From contig VXAZ01001688.1 in NCBI GenBank assembly GCA_013399875.1, positions 731,186-795,185 on the forward strand: 64,000 nt of DNA, written 5' to 3'. Position numbers and translations under genes: made by a program. Shown piece after piece: positions 49,196 to 60,285 of this stretch; position 1 is the stretch's first letter, and the number at the start of each line of letters is the position of its first letter. The notes beneath the pieces were generated by a model that saw only the letters and a program-made list of their open reading frames with translations, did not search any database and was not told the origin of the DNA. This DNA comes from Gymnorhina tibicen (taxonomy: Eukaryota; Chordata; Aves; Passeriformes; Artamidae).

Positions 49196-49940
49196 ACAAA
49201 GTCAAAAATACAAATTTTCTGGCAGTCGTAGAAAGCAGGAGACAATTCATCATAACTTATGAGAACTGCAGCACACAGAGCATGTCTCCTTTGTTATTCC
49301 TGCCCTAATTTCCCATACACACAATTCCCACAAACAAACTGGTTTTAAGAGGTTTCCCCACCGTTTATTGTTAGTACAGGGTCTCCCTTTGCGCCTCATT
49401 TAAGAATGTCTTACAATTCCCTGCAAATCTTTCTCCTAAAAAAAAAGAAAAAGCCGTGTAGCTCTTGGAGGAAGTCCAAGGCTATCATAAAAATAATCAA
49501 AATAAATATCAGTGATTTTAAAATTAAGATGAGAGCATTGATAACTAACCCCAGCAGATCCTGGGCACTCTATATTTAGAAGAGTGAAGCAGCTGAGCTG
49601 CAATAGCCCCTCACAGATGAGTATTTCTTTTCCCTGTGCTGGTGCACACTCTGTGCAGGCAGTGTCTATTTAAAACCTTGTGCTGGAACACCTCCATAAC
49701 CCAAATTCCTGTTGAGTTTAGTGGTTGTTTTGTGAATGGATATACTCTAAAGAATTAAAGTTTCGGACTTTTTAGAGGAGTGGTTTTGATTTGTATGAGG
49801 AATTATCAAATGCAAGAGGAAAGGAATTTGATTTTGTCAGATAAATCATATTCTTATCCTACATAAAATTAAGTAGAATTTTTTTTTTTTGAGTCACATG
49901 AATATGGGAGGGAAGATGTGTCTTATTATTTGTGAGCAGA

Positions 49941-50205
49941 TAGTGACAGGACAGGGGGCAATGGTTCTAAAGTCACAGAGGGCAGGGTTAGATGGGACAC
50001 TGAGAAGAAATTCTTCCCTGTGGGGGTGGGGAGGCCCTGGCACAGGGTGCCCAGAGAAGCTGTGGCTGCCCCATCCCTGGAAGTGCCCAAGGCCAGGTTG
50101 GACAGGGCTTGGAGCACCCTGGGATAGTGGAAGGTGTCCCTGCCCATGGCAGGAGGCTGGATTAGATGATCTTTCAGGTCCCTTCCAACACAGACCATTC
50201 CATTT
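49941..50205 (+). mobile_element. CR1 retrotransposon 3' end, best copy
   Basis: About 265 bp follows the avian CR1 3' end closely, in order: AGTGACAGGACAGGGGGCAA, GAAGAAATTCTTCCCTGTG, GCACAGGGTGCCCAGAGAAG, GGCTGCCCCATCCCTGGAAG, CAAGGCCAGGTTGGACAGG, AGTGGAAGGTGTCCCTGCCC, ATTAGATGATCTTTCAGGTC and CCTTCCAACACAGACCATTC. It ends in a short CCATTCCATT-like tail. The copy is 5'-truncated and noncoding. A 191-codon plus-strand frame and a 210-codon minus-strand frame overlapping it are artefacts of its GC-rich sequence. It is the least diverged CR1 here, so probably the youngest. Confidence 0.96.
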
Positions 50206-52559
50206 TCCTTCAGTCCCTTCCCCACACTCGCAGCCTGCTCTGAGCATGGGCAGGACTTTTGGAGTTTGTCCTTTTAGCCCAGAAGAAGAGAGCCACTGCA
50301 GCCCCGAGCACAGCCCTGCTGAGTACCCAGCGGTAGCTGAGATTGCACCGTGGCTCTCAGGATATAGCAAAGGTGATGGATTGCTGGTCCTGGCTGCTCC
50401 CAGTTGGGAAGCAGAGCAGCAGCGGAGCGATGCCTCAGGGCAATGCCAATTTTTTGTTTTATAATTAGCCATGGCACCAGTTTTCCCCACCGGAGGGCAT
50501 GGTACAGGCCTCCTGATCAGCTGCAAACTAGCAGCACCACTAAACTGTAATTTCTGTGTAATTTCATGCTGTTACATGATAACTTTAAACCCTGCTTGCT
50601 GTTGAAAGTTCTGTAATTGCACAGTTGTTTCAGTGAGGTTCTAAAACGTTACGGGTGCGCTGCCGTTTTATGGGTCACCCACAACAACCCTGATACTCTT
50701 CTACACATCCTGGTACAGGCAAATTCCAGCAGTGGAGCGTTATTTTATTCCGATTGTCAGGAAGTTTGTGCCACGTGCTATAAAGCTTCAGAAGTGTGCT
50801 TTGGAATTTACATAGAAGAGAAATATAACAAACAAAGTGGTGTAGGTGTGGGCATCTTTCCTGGTTTCCTTTCTGATTTTGTCTCTGATCAGTGCATTAA
50901 TATTTGTAATTAAGACATGAAAGATCAGAAACTGCATTCCAAAGGTTGCTTGCACAAATTTTAACATTTCTTTACATTCTCTCAATATTACTGCAGTTCA
51001 TGCAGTTATATTATGCACTCTGACGTCTGTGTCATGTCATGTTTGCTCAACTCTTTTACTACTAATCAAAACGGGAAGTTTTTTGTTGTTTTGGGTTTTT
51101 TTCCCCCAGTTCTCTCTACAGGGTCAGCCCAGCTAAAAGAAAATGAAGCTGTCTGCTCTCAGCTTATGCATCATCACCAACACTAAACATGCCAAGTTCA
51201 GAACCTGTATTTTGTTATCTGACTATTGTTGATAGCAGGAAAAAGACAGCTTGATTTTCATTAGCAGGGCTGACCTTACAGGGCTGGGAGCAAGGGAAAG
51301 AAATGTATTTTGACTTGAAGTAAACTGAGGAAACATGACATGGAAGTCAGAGAGGGATTATATATGCATCCCTAAGGTGTCATTTTTAACAAACCGTCGT
51401 CTTTCACTTGAGGAAATTCTGGATAAACCACTGGAGAGATTACTGTAGCTGTCCAGCTGGCAAGGGCCAATACTTCTGACTCTGAATTATGCATTATCCT
51501 TTGCTGCTGCTTTTTTTTTTCCCTTTCTCCTTTTGATAACTGTTTCTTTTGCCCTTACTGGGGATAGAGATGAAAATATATAGTCTTTGAAACAGAAAAT
51601 TCAGACTTCTTTGGTCTGTTGCTCATGTAGCTCATTCTAAAAGTGCTTTTTATAAGCTTGTGTAAGCTTGCCTTTTTAAAATGGTTTAATTTTCTTCATC
51701 CGGCATAGATTGAAATGAGAAATCCTTCTTTATGCTCATTCCAAGGCCAAGCATTAGGCTGGGAGAAGTGTTTCCTTCAGTCCCAGTTACATTGAATTCC
51801 TCCTTTTTCTTCTTCTATCACTTCCATTGTTTGTTATTCCCTTCCCCACTGCCTGTGTGTTAAAGGTTGGGGAGATATTCTGGAAAGCCTGGATTCAGAC
51901 AGAGTTTCCATTCAGAGCTGTGGCTCAGGGAATGTATCTCAAGTTAGGTTTCTTTCCCACCCTTCTGCTTTGTGAAGCCCACTGCGAGGCAAGCCTGGAG
52001 CTGCTCCATCCTGCTGCTTTTGGACACTGCTGGAGTTCCTTCCCGAGGGTGTTTGGGGGAAGGATGAACAGTTTTATAGGAACAAAATTTGGCCCTGAAT
52101 CTTAAGCACTGTAACCCTGTTTGGGAAGTTACACCAACTGTTCTATAAATCAGCCAGCATGTGCTGTCAGTGCTGAATTTTACTTTTAAAGCACAAGTCC
52201 AAAATAGAGGCAGAATTCAAAGAAGAATTCCAGAGAGCAAAACTTTTGCCAGAAGCTTCTGATGCAATTAAGAAGAGTGGTCTGTGTGTCGTGCCACCAG
52301 AAGGTGCAGCAGTTGTTCCTCCTGGGCTCTACCTCTGCCCCCTTGATTTTTCTGCCCATCTGGTTTGTCCTGAGCAGAGAAATGGAGTTTCCTCCGCTCA
52401 CTGCTCATGGAGCTGAATCAGCTGGAACTTGCTCAAGGAGAAAAACCCAGTTCTGGCATTTCCTGCAGCACGGCAGTAGGTAACGCAGAGATGTCCAAAG
52501 GGCACAGTCAGGTCACAAGCTCTCCATCCCAGCCCGTTCCCAAGGGAGCTCTGGCAGCA

Positions 52560-52690
52560 GGAGCTCACTCACCCGTCATTCCGCTGCCGTTGGCGCTGGA
52601 TTTCGGGAGCCAAACGGGCTGTGGGAATGCTGTCACTCCCTGCCGTAGGTGGCCTCAGTCCTTGGCAGTCCTCACGCTCCCAGTTCGCAG
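52560..52690. promoter_or_regulatory. CpG cluster in GC-rich patch
   Basis: Around nine CpGs occur within 130 bp (for example ACCCGTCATTCCGCTGCCG, TTGGCGCTGG, TTTCGGGAGC, AAACGGGC, TGCCGTAGG, CTCACGCTCC, AGTTCGCAGC), against a background of roughly one per 100 bp or fewer. It may mark an unmethylated regulatory site or a recent, not yet decayed insertion. Several frames cross it on both strands; none is recognisable. Confidence 0.25.
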
Positions 52691-53777
52691 CCTTCCCAAT
52701 CCAGGGGTTTATATCAGGTGAAGCTGAACTCTCTGGAAGGCTGCTCAGCAAAGTTGCTATTAAAGTGACACTGCCAGCTGTAATCTTCTTGGGTTTCATT
52801 TGAATTTTAGTGCCAAAAAGTTGACAAAGTCCAGATTGCAGCTTTAAAACTGCCAGGCAAACTAATCCTGTATAATTTTGTGTAAGCAGGGGAGTACTTG
52901 GTAGTTAAGAGACGATACTTGACATCTCTTTGCTTTATTCTGTTTTATTAAAGACAACTCTTTAAATTTACTCAAAGGCAAACAGAGATCTTAATTGTCA
53001 TGTAGAAGCATTTATGTGGTAAGATACTGTTAGTTATTGAAGTGATAAGAAGAATTTCAGTGCAATTATGGTTGTGATAGAAGTAGAACATGGTGATGTA
53101 CTTTAACTTCTCATAATTTAAAAACATTGCACTTGAACATTTTTGTAGAAATCTTGAAACCTCAGACTTCTAGGCTGTAAGTCTTCGTTTCCTAAACTAT
53201 CCCCATACTACAGATTTACACCAATAAATATTAACAAAAACATTCAAGAAGCCAAAGTGGTCTTTTTAGTGTTTCTCTGAGAGGTGTAGTATTGATGTTT
53301 GAATGGGGCAGGAAAAGATAGAAGTACTTAATGCTGTAGAAAACTGATAGATCCTTAATTCTCTAAGTGTAAGGGAGTGTCAGCCTTTTCAGAGTGTTGG
53401 TGAGAATATTCTTTTTTACTTCTTTCTTCTTCCCAGCAATGTGGAACCTTGCTGAAATACTCCTTCTCTACTCTTCATGTAATGTGAAATATTTTACTTT
53501 TGTCTTTACTTTGTCTTGTTTATTTTGCTAAACAGTAACTTTTTGCTGGTATTAACCAAATGCAAGTCATGGCACGAAGTATCTGCTGTCTTTGGAAATC
53601 AAACATGGTGATACAGGATGCGAAGTATGATGGCACATGGAGAAAACACACGATGAGATAGAGAATTGGCATTTGCCATGCAGATCCAGACATATATCCA
53701 AACTTCCCTGTGGTCCTGGTGCCACTGCAGTTTTCCATGTGCCTACACAGTGAGCAATCCCTGTCTGCTGGAGTCTG

Positions 53778-53805
53778 CATGGAAAATCAGCCATGGAAAA
53801 TCAGC
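53778..53805. repeat. Perfect 14-bp tandem duplication
   Basis: CATGGAAAATCAGC is repeated head-to-tail at 53778-53791 and 53792-53805 without mismatch. Probably a recent slippage event. Confidence 0.95.
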
Positions 53806-54819
53806 CAAACCTCTGGGTGAAGCAAGAAAACAGCAGTTAAAAAAGGAGGAGAGAATTCATCTCAAGAAAAAAAGGGTTTATGCTCTCTCCAAGAGATGAT
53901 CCCAGCTCAGTGGAGAAGCAGGACTGTTTAAGCATCGGCAGTGAATTAATTATTTTAGGACAGAGTACTTAAAGTCAGGTCCATTCTGCTGTCTGGGCTC
54001 CAGGGTGACACGAGTCCGAGGCTTCATCTGGAAATGTTTCCTGGTGGATGTCAGGGGTTGCAAATGCCTTTAAATGTTCATAACCTTGACAGGGAAATCT
54101 GTGAGTACACATATGGTTGATTAAGCTGCCACCTGCGTTCTGGCATTAGAATATATATGAATTTTTGATTTTCATGCTACTAATTTTGAGTAGTTAATGT
54201 TGCTGTCCCACTGTGCAAAATTTTCTCCAAGATAAAAATACAGTTTTGTCAGGGTTTTGTTTGGTTTGGGGTTTTTTTCTAGAGGTCTTTAATCATCTTC
54301 CAAATAAATGCTGTTTACAAGATGTCAGCTTGTAGGAATATCAGCGAGTGCTTGTCCACCTTACCCTGTATGACCTTGACAATTACATCAGTTCCGAAAT
54401 TAAAACCAGCAAAGTCATATAGTCCTGTATTTGTCAGAATAAGATTGTTTTGACTCTAACGCATCAACCTTGTTGGTTTTTTGCACTGTTTCCCACTGAA
54501 CTCAAGCTCCAAAATAGCAAAGGGCCATTGTGAATCGGATGTGGTATTTCTATTGTTGGTGCTGCAGCTTGTGTGAAATATGGAAGTGCTGCTGCTGTGA
54601 GTCTTTCCATGACCATTAATTATTTATTATGTTGCGGTAACAAAGTTGCTTTTTAAAAATCTTAATTTGGATTTTGGGAGAGGTAAGAAATTAGTGGGGA
54701 AGATTTCTGTGCAATATGGCTTTTTCACACTGTCTCATTTTCAGCAGCTGACTTAAGTGTGCAAAGTCAGGATCTGAGCTGTCTAGAAAAGTCAATGGGG
54801 TGCCCAACTGGGACCCTAC

Positions 54820-54945
54820 TTATTTTTATAGATGATTTAGAAGACCTGCTCCTGCTAAGGTAGATAATGTGAATATATCTCTCCATGGTAAGTCATCAAA
54901 TTAAGAGAAAACAAGGCCTCCTGAAATTTAACAAGGGCCACAGGT
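54820..54945 (+). mobile_element. Possible ancient CR1 internal fragment
   Basis: TATTTTTATAGATGATTTAG at 54821 and CTGAAATTTAACAAGGGCC at 54921 recall two words of the CR1 3' coding end (TTTATAGATGATCTGGA and ATGAGGTTCAACAAGGCCAA) in the right order and orientation. The spacing is shorter than expected and the part between is not clearly CR1, so the copy would be old and deleted. The match could be partly chance. Confidence 0.4.
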
Positions 54946-56983
54946 AATTAGTGTTAAATCTGTTTTCTGTGTCATTGGAAGGAGTGGAATCTGGCCCAAG
55001 ATTTAAGGTGTGGTTCTTGTTTGACATAAAGACACCCTAAATAGCTTTAGCTCTCTTGAAATCTGTCTTATTCTACGGCATAGGAGTTGAAACAAACCAG
55101 TTACAGAAGGTAAATATCACACATAGGTGACAACACAAGGTAATCCTTCTCCTTCTGAGAAGCAAGTCCTGGTTTTAATTTTGTTTTCTCTGTAATGGTG
55201 CCACTTACAGCATATGATGAATGTACATCCGAATTAGTGCTGATAAATAATGCAAGTCACTTGAGTTAATTTTTCTTGCTGAGCATATCTTCAGCATGAG
55301 CAACTCCTAATCAAAGATGAGCATAACACAGAGAAATCCAAGTTGTGAGTTCATTGCACGATGGAGTCTGAATAGTGATGCGATGACAGCTCCTGTGCCC
55401 AAATGAACAGCTGGGTTTTAAAGACACAGTTCGCTCAGGAGTACACTGAGGCCTTGGAAAGAGCATAAAGGGGATGTTAGAGACACTGAACCAAGATGAT
55501 GGCCTGGCTGGTTTTCCTTTCCACCAGAAATAGATGTACATTGTCCCTCTTCCCTAACATACACGTGGTCCCACTGCTCAGTATAAACCAAGCCCAGTTG
55601 CTTCAGGCCACTGCAAGTGTCTGGCAGGGCAACTGTCACACTGATGTTGTCCTTCCTTTTAAATATTCAGTAACTTTATTTCTGCCCTAAGTACTTCTCT
55701 TGGTATTCGTAAACACAGTGGAAAGTGAATGGAAACTTCCAGAGGTCTGCTGGAAGCACTGATTTAGAGTGAATTTTCACACTTGACTGGGACCCCAGAA
55801 CTGTCCTCAGGACTGACTCTGAAGAGAGGGGGAAATGGACGTGAGAGGAAACCAGGAGTCCACATTTTAATTCTCTGTAGGAGTAAAAATATTTCCTTCT
55901 TGTTTTTTCTTTAATGCCTATTAAACTTATAACTGTGAATACTTGGACTGAAAATCACATGTAGTGACTTTTTTAGACAATGTCCTTAGGTGCCTTTATA
56001 ACTCCATGATTGCTTGCTCTCTCCAGAGGCACTGGAACATCTTAAAATGGAAGCCAGGGTGTCTGTATAGTTGCTTGGCACATGTTATTAAAAGCATCAA
56101 ATCCCTGAACTGGAGGCTTCATTACTTGCTGATATTTCTGTATGAAGTATGGGACTGTGGTAAGATGTTCCTTTAAAACACACAGTAGATGATAAGAATT
56201 AATTGATCTTAAAAATACGCATTTCATCTCCAGCCTGGCTTGTGCACACCTGGTGGTGCTCTTGGGAGAAAGGCAGGGGCCCAAAGGAAAGGGGAGGCTG
56301 TGGAGGAGGCAAGGCCTGTTCCTATAAACTGCCTTATCCCTGGAGCTTGTAGGGAAACTCTTGTCCACCTCCTTGTTAAGACATCCACGCTGTGCTTCCC
56401 AGCCTGTGAGCTACAGCTTCCTGAAAAGACATTCCTTATTTCCATGGCATGCTGCAAAAAGGAGCAGCATGGAGCCCTGAAGTAATAATTTGCTGAAAGA
56501 ATTTCATCCATCCGGGAAGAGAGTTAAGCTACTGCCTCCTGGTTTTGTCTTCATCCCTGTAATTAATCAGATACCTAAAGAGTCTTGGAAGAAATTCAAG
56601 GGAACAAGAGGGGAAGCTGAAGCATTGCTGTATCCTCCTTGTGACTCCCAGGAGGATTTTCACTGCACTTTTCCCTGTCTTAAATGTTCTGTTGAATGCT
56701 CCCTCCTATTTCTCGTAATTTCCTCAAAATCTTCCTATATAGGCACAGTTGTCTGTACCTATGTATGTATTTATATGCACACATGTATGGATTCTGTCCC
56801 AAGAAATGCAGATCCTTTGCCTTTTGTGTTATCTTGCAACATTTCTTGACAGGAGTTTTTCTCTTCTGAAGAGAGATTTGGAAACATTGGATTTGTGGGG
56901 AACATTGTTGGTTCAGACAAGAGTGGCCATGGCTGAATTTTTCCAAAATTAATCCAAATTTGGCTTCCTGTATTAGTACACAC
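54946..56983. other. Gene-free unique sequence
   Basis: Nothing recognisable as a gene. A GC-richer patch at about 56.22-56.45 kb gives overlapping 80-110-codon frames on both strands. A short TATG/TGTA-type microsatellite-like run lies at about 56757-56786. No repeat family was recognised. Confidence 0.7.
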
Positions 56984-57195
56984 AGAGTTACGTGTAACTT
57001 CAGTGGGGGTGGTGCCTGTTCAACACCTTGGAAATCAGGTCACTGTTTAAGGGTTTAAATATGAATAAGGTGCCTAAGGTGGGAGATTTTGGCATTAGTG
57101 AATTGCCTCGGGTCACAGAGCAAATCAGTGGCAGAGTCAGCACTAGTAGCCAGGACGTTTTGCAGGCAGGCAGAGTTCCCCGTGCTGTAGCCAAC
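56984..57195 (+). repeat. Old SINE-like amniote repeat (MIR-type end)
   Basis: The order of words matches an old tRNA-derived, MIR-like repeat seen widely in reptiles: AACTTCAGTGGGGGTGGTGC, ACCTTGGAAATCAGGTCACT, AAGGTGCCTAAGG, AGATTTTGGC, GAATTGCCTCGGGTCACAGA, GCAAATCAGTGGCAGAGTCA and CCCGTGCTGTAGCCAA. The TTGCC, GGTCACA, GTGGCAGAG and CGTGCTnTAnCC series is the MIR-family 3' signature. It is about 210 bp, well diverged, noncoding and long inactive. The exact subfamily needs a repeat-library search. Confidence 0.75.
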
Positions 57196-59829
57196 CCATA
57201 AATATGCCTGTAAGTGCCTCAATGTACATAATTAATTCAGGCCGTAGCATCTTTGCACTCTCCTATACTGGTACGGCCGAAGGCAACGTTGCGCTTCCAT
57301 TAAAGCCTCAGCAGCCCCGTGCTTGCTCCAGTCAGGTTCCAAATCTGCAGCTGGGAGTCAAACCCAAACCAGCAGCCGCCATTTCCTCCTTTTGGGAAGG
57401 ATGCAGCTGAACAGGAAACTGAGGCACGTCTCTTCAAGGCTTGGCCCTGGAAAAAGAGGTCTCAAAGAGCACCATAGTGTTGGCTTACAGAGGAGGGTGT
57501 GTTTAACTGCTGGGGGTTATCCCAGTGACACGTTCATCCTTATTTGATAAAAATGAAACAGAAGTTTGATGTATTTGCTCGAGTAAGATTGCCATCTGGG
57601 AAATAATATGTTTTGTGAGTGTTTATAACAATCATGGTTTAAGCCAAAATTGACTTATCATGATTGCTGCAAATAATGCTGCAATGTCCTGATTGAGCCT
57701 GATATTTCTTCTTTGTTGAGTGGAGAAAATGTATTTTGAGGGCTTTTTTATTTTTCAAAGTATTTTGTTCAGTATAAATCATGCATTTTCCAAAGCAATG
57801 ATTATGGCTGAATATTCTCTGTACTGGAGCTGAAAAGAAGAAAAAGGTTGTTTATATAATTTTTAAGTGTTATATGTATTTAGGCTTTTGCTTTTTAGCT
57901 TGACTGCAGATTATTCCTTTTGAATTTTGGACTAGAATGGGTTTGAATTTCATGGGTTTGGATTTTTTTCCAAACATTGTAGTTTCGGTGAAGGAGAAAG
58001 TTCAGTACTTTTCTGTCTTGGGAAAGAACAGTTCTGCAAAGCGTGCCAGATCTGGATCATTCCAAGACTGCCCAGGAATGTCATCTTCATTTCTTAGATG
58101 TGAAATAATCTGCAGGGAGAAAAGTTTGAGAATTTCTGTAACTTTTCCGAGTTTCTGTTTATTTCCTTTTCTTTAGCATAGCACTAATTGAAGATATCAG
58201 CTTGACTTGCCAAAAGGACGGGAGTCCTGTCTTTTGCTCGCTCAAGAAACTTTCTATTTCCCGATAGTACCAACTTTCTCACACTGTCTCAATGGTTGGA
58301 TTCAGTGCAGAAAACGGTGGTAAAAGATTGGCTCTTCCCGTTCATTCTCTCTTCCCAGACTGTTTTCCAGCTACTGCCAACTATAGTGTTGTAAGATTTT
58401 GTACAGTTTTTATTTTTGCAATGTGGACATCTGTCCAGTGGGAACAGAAGTGAGAATTTCAGAGTTTAATGGAAACCTGATAACTCAGTTATGAAAATGC
58501 TAATTAAGGCATATTTAAATGAGGCCTTTACAAATGATAGTTTTTATGACTAAAATCCCTTCCCACTTATCATCTGCTCAAATGACTGATGGAAAAAATT
58601 AACTGTTAAATTTGAAAACAAAGCGACTGTAGGACTCAGGGATTGTACACTGTCACTGTGATTTCTTTACATTTGCATGCGGTGTGTTTTATGCATTCAA
58701 AAAAAGGATATTAAGTGAAATGATGTGTTTCAAGGTTCTCTCCTGTTTCTGAGTTTGCTAGTACATGCTTTCTTGCACTTAGAACTTCCAATACTCAAAC
58801 TTTCACCAGTTTCTTAATATGGAGTATTTATGGTACTGAGAATTGTATCCTTACATGGTGTGGATCCATGGATCCAGAAGTGTGGGAGAAAGCCATTGCA
58901 GGGGGAAAAAAAGTTCTGTCTTAAGCAGAAGCTGTTGGATCTTTGTAGATGAATAAACACAAGAACTTTTCTACATCTTTTGCACGGCATGGCCAACACC
59001 CCCTGGTGCAGTGTGAGTTTGCTGAATTAGGCACCGTTTCACACCCCCCTTTCTGCCTGTCAGAGAGGTGCCAGCTTCCAGGAGAGACTGGTGCTGCAAA
59101 GGCTCTCTGGAGCTCTGAGTTCTCAAACTGCTTCTCAAAGGAAGATTTGAAGTGCGCTCCCCATTCTGGGGCATTCACTGAGTCCTCCTGCACAGAGGAC
59201 ACCCTGAGAATACTGAGCCCAGCCACCGTATTTTAGCTGGAATGGGTGCCCTGTAGGTGCCAGTTTTAGCAGGATAAACCTCTGGCTCTTGTGTGGGTCT
59301 CCTCTTTGACCAAGAGCTTATGGGGAAAATGTGTTTTTTAACAAATCATATTTTTAAACATCTTAATTGCACATTTTCCTCCATTCGAGTAGTTCTCCAA
59401 ACCAAGCAGGACACAATCACACACAGAATATGGGGTGCAAGGCTGACAGCATCTCTCTTTATTTGTCTTTCATATAAAAAATAGCTGCCCTGGATATTCC
59501 CTCTAAAACAGGGATGAGTCCCAGGGTATGGAAATAATTTTGTTTCTCATCAAACTTGTTCCACTTGCAGGATTTTTGTTTTCTCGAAAACTCTTGCTGT
59601 GCACAAGGAACCTGATGTGTTGCAGCATTATCTGCATGTGATGACATTTTGATACAGATCCAATGGCATTCTGATACAGAATCATTATATTGAGTTTTAG
59701 TGCTTTATCTAAGGTGGTGGATTCATATAAAACAAAGGTGTAACAAGAGCCAAAGGAGTGGAAGCTGAAAGTACCTAAATTCATGCTGGAAATAACTAGG
59801 AAGTTTTAAAGAAAATTCCTAAAAACATT

Positions 59830-59862
59830 TTGCAGTGAATGAGTTGTTTTAATTCACTGCAA
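59830..59862. repeat. 11-bp-arm perfect inverted repeat
   Basis: TTGCAGTGAAT (59830-59840) pairs perfectly with ATTCACTGCAA (59852-59862) around an 11-nt loop. It lies in AT-rich unique DNA. It is too short for a pre-miRNA on its own; cruciform or chance. Confidence 0.9.
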
Positions 59863-60229
59863 TTAAAAAGATATAGCTTTTAAAATAACTGCTCAGCCTC
59901 AAATAAAAGTTAAAGGTGCAAAAGAGTGAGGTTTTGTGGCTCATGATACACAAATATCTGAGACAGAAGCTGATGCTGCTCTTAAAACTTTCTCAATGTT
60001 CAGCAATGTGCAGTTTATGTACACACACAGCTTTTGGTAGAGACACACGCACCCAGAACCAAACCCAGAGTTTTAGGTTTTGCAGACCGTTTTCAGAGCT
60101 TTTCAGAGAGTTTCCCTTGCTCTAGAAGCAGAAGTGTGCATTGTGTGAATGCACAGGATAGACACCCCTCCTGTTTGTTTGTCTGACACTTCAGTGCAAC
60201 AGCACCGCTAAACCCTCAGCGTTGGTGGT

Positions 60230-60285
60230 AATTAATGGGATTAGACATTTAAGTCATTGTTGTCACTGGCTTGGAAAACCAACAC
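60230..60285. repeat. Possible old amniote repeat remnant
   Basis: AATGGGATTAGACATTTAAG, TCATTGTTGTCAC and CTTGGAAAACC resemble an old sauropsid repeat reading AATGGGATTTAGGCACTTAA and later TTTTGAAAATCCC. Short and decayed, with no coding content. Confidence 0.35.

Larger units (their letters stand above)
43191..49940. other. Gene-free region with CpG patches
   Basis: No gene was recognised. The region carries a T9-C8-AA-T9 run at 45143-45170, a purine-rich CpG-containing tract at about 46.47-46.53 kb, a possible CR1 tail at 47688-47718, an E-box pair near 48.1 kb, a small GC/CpG-rich patch at about 48.73-48.91 kb, and a 7-bp-arm hairpin at 49178-49195. Sequence at 44.68-45.05 kb resembles conserved noncoding DNA, with a TGCATAATTACATTC octamer-like word near 44989. 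Confidence 0.7.
50206..54819. other. Gene-free unique sequence
   Basis: No gene was recognised. The content is AT-rich unique DNA with a few GC-richer parts (50.2-50.5 kb next to the CR1, and 52.25-52.72 kb). A cluster of about nine CpGs lies at about 52.56-52.69 kb, and a perfect 14-bp tandem duplication at 53778-53805. Frames up to about 104 codons match nothing known. Confidence 0.7.

Noticed and set aside
49894..50526. 210-codon minus-strand frame and overlapping 191-codon plus-strand frame
   Set aside because: Both run through the CR1 3' fragment at 49941-50205, which is noncoding there; the openness comes from the GC-rich repeat.
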